A DNA stretch of 5,007 bases from Ignavibacteriales bacterium. Its GTDB lineage: Bacteria; Bacteroidota; Ignavibacteria; Ignavibacteriales; Melioribacteraceae. A model generated the notes under the pieces. That model saw only the letters and a program-made list of their open reading frames with translations, had not been told where the DNA came from and did no database searches. The position numbers were made by a program, and so were the translations under genes. The stretch is from positions 1-5,007 of the forward strand of contig QYQI01000054.1 in NCBI GenBank assembly GCA_007280825.1, in the 5' to 3' direction. Below are positions 1-5,007 of the stretch, in pieces. Positions within the stretch are counted from its first letter, which is position 1. Every line of letters starts with the position of its first letter.

Positions 1-1
1 G

Positions 2-1453
2 GTTAAAGAACTTAACATTAAAAAAGAGCAACCACAACAAAAAGAATCTTTAACTATTCTCGGAAAAATAAGAAAGAAACTAAGAAGGACTTTCTTATTA
101 TTAATGGCTGTTGGAACTTTTGAAACAATTACTAGTTTTTCTAATCCAAGGTCCGCCGAGGCAACCTCTTACGACAAATTTAAGATTGAAAACTTAATGG
201 ATTGGGAAAAGATTGAACTTTACCAAGATGATATAAATAAACTTGATAATATTTCGATAATAAATAAAACAAATGAAAATTCGAATGAGAAGTATTTAAT
301 AATTGATAAACAAAACGGAAAAACTCTTTTGTATCAAGGAGCCAATTTTATAAAGTCATACAATGTATGCCTTGGAGACTCAATTGGAGACGAGCAAACA
401 GTGTTAAAATCAACTTACGGAAAGGTTCTAGAAAAAATTGATGAAGAAAATTATGTGGTGGAAGAAGCTTCATTTAATGAAGCTACCTATGTAGAAAACA
501 ATGCACGTTATTTAAAAAAAGGATACGAAGCATTCACAGATTGGGGTAAAGGAAATATGAAAACTGGAGCTGGTGTTTATGAAATTTCAAGCAAAGGACC
601 TTTCTTAAAAGATGTGGGGATATTTCTTAAAAATGAAAGAGGTGCTCAAGTAGCAACATCACTACATTATAATAGTCATTTTGAAAAAGAGTCATCAAAT
701 TTTAGAAGTTCAAATGGCTGTGTAGGTTTTAATAAAAAAGATATCCACGAAATATATGAGTCCGTGCCAATTGGTGCAAAAGTTTACATCTTGCCCGACA
801 ATCCACACAATAAATTTAAAATTATTGATGGAGAATTGAGATTTGTATCCAATGAACAAAATGTAAATAAAACAATTAGATCATACGACCCAAAACCAAT
901 AATCTTAAAAGCAGAAAACGTAAATGATGACGGCAGAGAATTCCTGACCGTTTTGGCTAATTACAAAAAAGATATAATGAAATTATATCCTACTGTATCA
1001 AATGATGTTTACAATGAATTAACGAAAATAGCCTACGGAATTTTTGGACAAGAAAGTTCTTTTGGAACATATGGTCTGGTTACGGGGAAAATTGGTCAAA
1101 TAACTGACGTGGCTGGAACAATACTTGGTAAAAATGTAAGCGTTGGAGAAACCCAAATGAGAATAACTTCTGTAAATCAAAAAATTAAAAATGCTTTTGA
1201 TATTAAAAAAACTTCAGATTTATTCCACCTGAAAAAAGGGGCTATCGCCACAATGTCAGTGCTATTAGATGCTTATGTAAATAACATTCCAAACAATATG
1301 AAAAATGATTATAAAAAATTATTACCATTATTTTACAATAGCCCGAATAAAAATTTTAAAAAAGCCTTAAAAAATGGAAAGGTAAATTATGATTACTCTA
1401 AAAAAGTCTTGAAATATTCAGATCAAGTAAAAGTTTACATGCAGAACAATTAG
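2..1453 (+). CDS. Exported L,D-transpeptidase (YkuD) fused to a lysozyme-like domain, 5'-truncated by the window edge
   Basis: Residues are numbered from the in-frame ATG at 104, although the frame is open 34 codons further, to the left edge, with no ATG, GTG or TTG; the true start is outside. A basic stretch, a hydrophobic core and an Ala-Glu-Ala site near residue 20 look like a signal peptide, so the enzyme should act in the periplasm or wall. About residues 62-232 read as a YkuD L,D-transpeptidase, which forms 3-3 peptidoglycan cross-links or attaches proteins. An opening LIIDKQNGKTLLY strand is followed by MKTGAGVYEIS, His188, and SSNGCVGF with nucleophile Cys206. The His188-Cys206 spacing of 18 equals that of known enzymes, but the usual His two before Cys is Asn204. 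About residues 275-449 resemble a lysozyme/lytic-transglycosylase fold: Glu317 in GQESSFG as candidate acid, SVGETQM (346-352) and LFYNSP (409-414). Such domains cut glycan strands. The transpeptidase call is firm; the lysozyme-like call is moderate. It ends in TAG. Confidence 0.85.
   Translation, partial: VKELNIKKEQPQQKESLTILGKIRKKLRRTFLLLMAVGTFETITSFSNPRSAEATSYDKFKIENLMDWEKIELYQDDINKLDNISIINKTNENSNEKYLIIDKQNGKTLLYQGANFIKSYNVCLGDSIGDEQTVLKSTYGKVLEKIDEENYVVEEASFNEATYVENNARYLKKGYEAFTDWGKGNMKTGAGVYEISSKGPFLKDVGIFLKNERGAQVATSLHYNSHFEKESSNFRSSNGCVGFNKKDIHEIYESVPIGAKVYILPDNPHNKFKIIDGELRFVSNEQNVNKTIRSYDPKPIILKAENVNDDGREFLTVLANYKKDIMKLYPTVSNDVYNELTKIAYGIFGQESSFGTYGLVTGKIGQITDVAGTILGKNVSVGETQMRITSVNQKIKNAFDIKKTSDLFHLKKGAIATMSVLLDAYVNNIPNNMKNDYKKLLPLFYNSPNKNFKKALKNGKVNYDYSKKVLKYSDQVKVYMQNN
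65..163 (+). other. Signal peptide or signal anchor of the L,D-transpeptidase
   Basis: The translation reads KIRKKLRR, then the hydrophobic TFLLLMAVGTF, then a polar c-region ending RSAEA just before Thr-Ser. The Ala-Glu-Ala fits the -3/-1 rule for signal peptidase I, with cleavage after base 163. At least 21 hydrophilic residues precede the basic stretch, so the n-region is unusually long. The core is short and a Glu follows it closely, so an uncleaved anchor is the alternative. Confidence 0.6.
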
Positions 1454-1474
1454 CACAAAATTATAAGCTTAATA

Positions 1475-1480
1475 TATAAT
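1475..1480 (+). promoter_or_regulatory. TATAAT -10-like box just before the large gene
   Basis: A perfect TATAAT lies 6 bases before the ATG at 1487, inside the 33-base gap. A -10 box here would place transcription start at or next to the ATG, giving a leaderless mRNA. That would fit the lack of any GGAGG-like site before this start. The hexamer at -35 spacing (AGCACA, 1452-1457) matches TTGACA at only three positions. In such A+T-rich sequence a TATAAT can easily arise by chance. Confidence 0.3.
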
Positions 1481-1486
1481 ACATAT

Positions 1487-4354
1487 ATGGGGAAAAAAGA
1501 TATACCACCAAAAAAATTTGGATTAGAAATAAAATCAATTTCTAAGCAAAAACAAGAAGGGCTAAATAAAAAAATCTCTGAATTAATGGGAGCTGGTTAT
1601 CCTAGGGAGGTTGCTAGTGAGATAACAAAACTTGAACAAGTTATTACTGACACCGAAACAAGAAGACTAAATACGGCTGAAAATGGAACTTTGACTGAAG
1701 ATATAAAAGAAAAAAAATTACTTAAAAGTGAAAGAACCTTAAAAGAAGCCACTCTCAGATTAGAAGAACTCAAAAAGGAAAAAAATATCGAAAAAATAGT
1801 ACAAGAAGAAAAACCCGTCTCTCCAGAAATAAAAGAAAACGAGGGAGAACTAGAAGAAGAACCCGAAGAAGAAAGCGAAGAGACAAAAGAATTAAGAGAA
1901 AAAGTTGAAAACCGAACGGCGGAGATAGATAAAATGATGGCAGAGATGAACGCGCAAGACGAAGACGAAGATTCAAAAAAAGAAAATGAAGTAAAGACTC
2001 CAGAAAAAAAATACAGAGATTATGAAAGCTATAAAAGAGCTAAAAACAGAGAAGAAAAAAAAGAATTAAACGGACCAGTGAAAAAACTAGTAGATGATAT
2101 TTTCCAATATGGGAAAGAAAAAGAAGAGGAGAGTTTGAAAGAAAAAGCCGGAGTAAATACAGAAACAAAAAAATTATCAGAAGAAGAGAAAGAAATATCG
2201 GCTATAAAAAATGAATATGATCCAAAAATAGAAAAACTCAAAAATGAGTTAGTAAAACTCGAAAATGAAGGACAAAATGAAACAAAAGAAAATAATGAAA
2301 AACAAAAATGTTTGGATGCTATTGAAAATGCTATCAAAACAGGGAACAAAGAAAAGCAACTAAAATTTGAAAAGGAATTTTATGAAAAATTTGCAACAGT
2401 AGATCAAACAGAACAAACACAAGCAGAAACATCTACCATTACTCCTGAAAAAATAGGAGAACTGGAAAAACTAATCGCTAGGTGTGAATCCAAAAAACAA
2501 CAAGCATTGGAATCAGACCCAAATACAAATAAAATTTTAAAAGGAATAAATTGGTATGAAAACTGGGGGAAAGATAAAGATGGAAATCCTGAAAAAGGTT
2601 TTTTGGGATTTACAAAAAGAATGACAAAACTGGCTGCAAACCTAGCATTAATAGGAGTATGTTCAATGGGTTCAGTAGAGGTACTAGCAAAATTTGGAAA
2701 AGGTTCTGCTTCAGCATTAGCTGGAGGTATCGGCTCAAAACTTGGAATGAAAATGGCCATGGGACTTGGGCTAAGTGGAATAATGGATGTTGGAGGAGGA
2801 AAACTACCAGCTCATATTAAGAAATGGATGCCATTATATATGGGAGCTTTTGGAGTAACACTAGCAGCTGGTATCGCTCTTGGTGGCGGAGCACTTGCAG
2901 CCGGAGCACTCACCTCTGGTGCAATCGCAGGAGGGGCCAGTGCTTTTGGTTATATTTCTTCAAAATTTATGCCCAAATTTGCAACACAAAAAATAGAAAC
3001 AAAAGAAAAAGATGCAATAAATAAAATGTTAGAAAAATATAAAATTGGACCACTGGATGAAAATAAATCAAAACAAGCAGAAGAAGAATATGCGAAAATA
3101 ATCAAACATTATCAGAAAGTGAGAATATTTGGAAAACTCGCAGATGGAGCAATAAAACTAGCTACTGGTACCGCTATCGCAGGAGCTATTATGGAAGTAT
3201 CAGGAACAATTTCAGATCACCACACAGCTGAAGTAAAAGCAGAACATGATGCCAATCAAGCACGGCATGAGGTTGCGGTAAAACATATCACCGAATTAAA
3301 AGAACAACATTTGAAACACGAAGCAGAAATGAAAGCCGAGCACACAGGAATAAATCAGACAACTGAATCAAGTGGGATACAAGAATTCATGAAAACAAAT
3401 TCCACCCAAGAAGCCGTTAAACTTGGGATGTATAATCCAGGTGCTTCCGCAGAAAGTATGATTGTCCAGCATGGAACACTTTCTTTTGATGATGGGCACG
3501 GACACCGTATTGAAGTAGATTACAGCCCTCGGGGAGCCATCCAAACCATTGCAGATCTAAAAATTAAAATTCTACAAGAATATGGGGACATAACAAAAGT
3601 TCCACACGGCAATCTAAGCACACATTATGTTGACATGAAGGGTGTTGAACACGACCAATCTTTGATTCAAAATCAAAGTAATATTGAGACAGTAGAAAAA
3701 TACCACGGGGATATGTTTGATTCAGATAAAAGCAACACAACAACCCCACATGATAATAATTTTGACAACCAACAACCAATAAAAATAGATGATTCAACTG
3801 ATGAATTTATCAAACAGCAACCAATACATGTAGACGGTTCAGTAAATGACATTGACAATCAATCACCAATATATCCAATAGGAAATGTTAATGACCAACA
3901 ACCAATACACATAGATGGTTCAACAACAGAACACGGTTCTAATAATGATTTGTCTGCTACTGGTACAGAAAATCCAAATCATCCTACTCTCGACCAACAA
4001 GTAGAGACCCAGTCAACTCTCCATGCGCTTTCACCTCAAGTAGAACATATTTATGAATCAAATATTCATAAAATGTTCCCAGACGAAAAAAGTTTAGAAA
4101 CATGGAACCTTATAAAAGATTCAACGGGTGACCGTTCTGCACAAGAATTAATGTCCTGGAATGTATTAGATGAAAAAGGAAACCCTGATGTTTATTCACC
4201 TCTTGTTTCAGAGTTACATGAACTCCATGCAATTACAGGAGAAGAGCCAATAGGAGAAACTGCACTTCACCCAGCTGAAACACTTGAGGAATATAGAATA
4301 CGTACTTACCAAATAGTAGAAGAAATTGGGAAATTAGATGAAATTAAAAAATAG
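1487..4354 (+). CDS. Giant membrane protein of unknown function with coiled coils and a His-rich helix
   Basis: I do not recognise this 955-residue protein as a known family. Residues 1-370 are very Lys/Glu-rich and largely coiled-coil, with an acidic tract at about 117-133 and no signal peptide, so this end is probably cytoplasmic. Residues 382-490 hold Gly/Ala-rich hydrophobic segments (about 382-401, 407-433, 448-490) that look like several membrane passes or hairpins. A further hydrophobic helix spans about 551-575 and leads into a charged helix with eight histidines (578-619). Residues about 640-740 look like a compact strand-and-helix domain. An Asp/Asn/Gln-rich linker (742-835) carries four Pro-Ile repeats, and a mostly helical domain with conserved-looking Trp and Leu residues fills about 846-955. 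The ATG is the first start after the upstream TAG, and no Shine-Dalgarno site is visible. The neighbouring wall enzyme suggests an envelope role, possibly a scaffold or secretion component; this is inference. It ends in TAG. Confidence 0.85.
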   Translation: MGKKDIPPKKFGLEIKSISKQKQEGLNKKISELMGAGYPREVASEITKLEQVITDTETRRLNTAENGTLTEDIKEKKLLKSERTLKEATLRLEELKKEKNIEKIVQEEKPVSPEIKENEGELEEEPEEESEETKELREKVENRTAEIDKMMAEMNAQDEDEDSKKENEVKTPEKKYRDYESYKRAKNREEKKELNGPVKKLVDDIFQYGKEKEEESLKEKAGVNTETKKLSEEEKEISAIKNEYDPKIEKLKNELVKLENEGQNETKENNEKQKCLDAIENAIKTGNKEKQLKFEKEFYEKFATVDQTEQTQAETSTITPEKIGELEKLIARCESKKQQALESDPNTNKILKGINWYENWGKDKDGNPEKGFLGFTKRMTKLAANLALIGVCSMGSVEVLAKFGKGSASALAGGIGSKLGMKMAMGLGLSGIMDVGGGKLPAHIKKWMPLYMGAFGVTLAAGIALGGGALAAGALTSGAIAGGASAFGYISSKFMPKFATQKIETKEKDAINKMLEKYKIGPLDENKSKQAEEEYAKIIKHYQKVRIFGKLADGAIKLATGTAIAGAIMEVSGTISDHHTAEVKAEHDANQARHEVAVKHITELKEQHLKHEAEMKAEHTGINQTTESSGIQEFMKTNSTQEAVKLGMYNPGASAESMIVQHGTLSFDDGHGHRIEVDYSPRGAIQTIADLKIKILQEYGDITKVPHGNLSTHYVDMKGVEHDQSLIQNQSNIETVEKYHGDMFDSDKSNTTTPHDNNFDNQQPIKIDDSTDEFIKQQPIHVDGSVNDIDNQSPIYPIGNVNDQQPIHIDGSTTEHGSNNDLSATGTENPNHPTLDQQVETQSTLHALSPQVEHIYESNIHKMFPDEKSLETWNLIKDSTGDRSAQELMSWNVLDEKGNPDVYSPLVSELHELHAITGEEPIGETALHPAETLEEYRIRTYQIVEEIGKLDEIKK
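3770..3922 (+). repeat. Four imperfect in-frame QQPI repeats in the linker of the large protein
   Basis: Gln-Gln-Pro-Ile (once Gln-Ser-Pro-Ile) begins at residues 762, 777, 792 and 804 of the large protein, giving periods of 15, 15 and 12 residues. Copies 1, 2 and 4 continue as Lys/His-Ile/Val-Asp-Asp/Gly-Ser (QQPIKIDDS, QQPIHVDGS, QQPIHIDGS). Copy 3 is diverged (QSPIYPIGN). Many differences between copies are at third codon positions, so the repeats are old enough to have drifted while the peptide was kept. The segment is probably an extended, flexible linker or a short binding motif presented several times. Confidence 0.75.
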
Positions 4355-4380
4355 TTTATTATTAATTTATTAAAAATATT
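4355..4380 (+). promoter_or_regulatory. AT-only spacer with a possible -10 box, no Shine-Dalgarno
   Basis: All 26 bases between the large gene and the small helical-protein gene are A or T. TATTAT at 4357-4362 matches five of six bases of the -10 consensus, and no purine-rich ribosome site precedes the ATG at 4381. It may be an internal promoter or simply an unstructured leader that lets ribosomes load. No hairpin terminator is visible, so transcription from upstream probably continues through. Confidence 0.2.
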
Positions 4381-4686
4381 ATGAGTACAATAAAAGAAAA
4401 TTTGTTTGATTTGTTTCAATTAGATAGAATGCCACCAGAAAAAGGAGTGGAGATGCTAGAGCGTCTTTCAAAATTAGTTTTTCAAGCAGTCCTAGTCCGT
4501 GTCTTACCAATGCTTTCGGAAGAAGACTTGGCCCAATATGAAAAACTCGTTGAGGGAAAAGAAGAAGGTGATGCCTTGTTTCATTTTTTAAACGAAAAAG
4601 TACCAGGTTTTGATAAAATAATCTCGGAGGAAGCGGAAACCTTGAGAATGGAATTGGCAGGTGAATTGGAGAATTCTGAAAATTAA
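4381..4686 (+). CDS. Small acidic helical protein, DUF5663-like
   Basis: This is a complete 101-residue protein with no signal peptide or membrane segment, so it is probably cytoplasmic. It reads as a bundle of helices. An N-terminal helix leads to RMPPEKGVEMLERLSKLV, then an amphipathic helix continues to VLVRVLPMLSEEDLAQYEKL, then FHFLNEKVPGFDKIISEEAE and an acidic tail. The order (Leu-rich start, Pro-Glu-Lys, a QAVLVRVLPML-like core, LSEEDLAQYEKL, FLNEKVPGFDKII) resembles a family I recall as DUF5663, common in Candidate Phyla Radiation genomes. I could not verify that match, and the family has no assigned function. Its position between the giant membrane protein and a coiled-coil protein, with only 6 bases to the next gene, suggests it is made with them and may bind one of them. 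Its codons look more G-rich than those of the large gene. Confidence 0.8.
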   Translation: MSTIKENLFDLFQLDRMPPEKGVEMLERLSKLVFQAVLVRVLPMLSEEDLAQYEKLVEGKEEGDALFHFLNEKVPGFDKIISEEAETLRMELAGELENSEN

Positions 4687-4692
4687 AAACTT

Positions 4693-5007
4693 ATGCCAGA
4701 AACAACTGAAAAATTAAATAAGGCGGAAATAGAAAACAAAATCAAAGATTTTGAGAGCGATTTCGCGTTGGAAAATAATTTGGAAGAAAATAAAAAACTA
4801 TATCAGGCTTTATTTGAACAAGGGCATGAATTGACCAAACAAAGAGCAGAAAAAAAGCTCGCGGAAATAGAAAAAATACAAGAATACAAAAAGAAGCTTG
4901 AAGAAATAGAAACAATAAAAGAAATTAGAACAAAACTCGGGGTTACCACAGAACAAACACAAGAAACAGAGGAAAAAGAATCAAAAATTTATTCAACAGA
5001 GTTTATA
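4693..5007 (+). CDS. Charged coiled-coil protein, 3'-truncated by the window edge
   Basis: An ATG 6 bases after the previous stop opens a frame that stays open for 105 codons to the right edge. The tight spacing suggests translational coupling to the gene before it. The visible part is dominated by Glu, Lys and Gln. There is no signal peptide, and residues about 10-83 form one or two long helices with a heptad-like pattern (for example ELTKQRAEKKLAEIEKI, then YKKKLEEIETIKEIRTKL). A Thr/Gln/Glu-rich stretch follows (residues 85-97, starting TTEQTQETEEK). The protein is like the N-terminal third of the large upstream protein in composition and shares its TEQTQ linker. No enzyme motif is visible; the function is unknown and a C-terminal domain may lie beyond the window. 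Confidence 0.75.
   Translation, partial: MPETTEKLNKAEIENKIKDFESDFALENNLEENKKLYQALFEQGHELTKQRAEKKLAEIEKIQEYKKKLEEIETIKEIRTKLGVTTEQTQETEEKESKIYSTEFI

Noticed and set aside
1770..2760. Three reverse-strand open frames (1770-1976, 2029-2349, 2404-2760)
   Set aside because: They lie opposite the Lys/Glu-rich coding strand of the large gene, where stops are rare on the complement. Their Phe/Ser/Leu-rich translations are what the complement of Lys/Glu codons gives, and no start signals or recognisable domains are present.
2824..3024. A 66-codon + strand open frame inside the large gene
   Set aside because: It overlaps the Gly/Ala-rich membrane region in another frame, and its Trp/Ser/Arg-rich translation is an artefact of shifted Gly/Ala codons.
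3564..3858. Two overlapping reverse-strand open frames (3564-3797 and 3673-3858)
   Set aside because: They overlap each other and lie opposite the repeat-bearing linker of the large gene. Cys-rich translations and the lack of start signals mark them as shadows.
3770..3922. CRISPR-like array
   Set aside because: The repeat units are short, imperfect, in-frame and coding, with periods of 45, 45 and 36 bases and no identical repeats separated by unique spacers.
4355..4380. A transcription terminator between the large gene and the small helical-protein gene
   Set aside because: The spacer has no G or C at all, so it cannot form a stable hairpin, and the next gene begins directly after it in the same direction.
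2..5007. Alternative genetic code with UGA as glycine, as in Gracilibacteria and Absconditabacteria
   Set aside because: The visible stops are TAG, TAG and TAA, which would fit, but no in-frame TGA occurs in any of the genes, including the very Gly-rich part of the large protein. Tryptophan is encoded by TGG. A recoded genome should show some in-frame TGA.

Overview
The window is A+T-rich and carries four genes on the + strand. They are packed with gaps of 33, 26 and 6 bases, so they probably form one operon. The first gene is cut by the left edge and the last by the right edge. I see no RNA genes, insertion sequences, CRISPR array or hairpin terminator. Lysine, glutamate and asparagine codons dominate, the visible starts lack a clear Shine-Dalgarno sequence, and the proteins are large, coiled-coil-rich and mostly unfamiliar. 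One small gene resembles a family I associate with the Candidate Phyla Radiation. Together this suggests a low-GC member of the Patescibacteria (Parcubacteria or a related group). That assignment is inferred from style and one remembered family, because no taxonomic marker gene is present.

Region 2-1453 encodes an exported cell-wall enzyme with two apparent catalytic domains: an L,D-transpeptidase (YkuD) domain with the Ser-Asn-Gly-Cys active-site motif, followed by a lysozyme/lytic-transglycosylase-like domain. The open frame runs to the left edge, and the first in-frame ATG (104) falls inside the signal-peptide core. The real start is therefore outside the window.

Region 1487-4354 encodes a 955-residue protein of unknown function. 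It has a charged coiled-coil N-terminal third, a Gly/Ala-rich multi-segment membrane region, a further hydrophobic helix, a histidine-rich helix, a compact unknown domain, an Asp/Asn-rich linker with four short Pro-Ile repeats, and a C-terminal helical domain.

Region 4381-4686 encodes a 101-residue acidic helical protein (DUF5663-like). Region 4693-5007 is the 5' part of a gene for a charged coiled-coil protein that continues beyond the window.

The genes share an envelope theme: a wall-remodelling enzyme beside a giant membrane protein with long parts available on either side of the membrane, plus two small or coiled-coil partners. A plausible but unproven reading is a trans-envelope or cell-surface assembly whose passage through peptidoglycan is prepared by the bifunctional enzyme.
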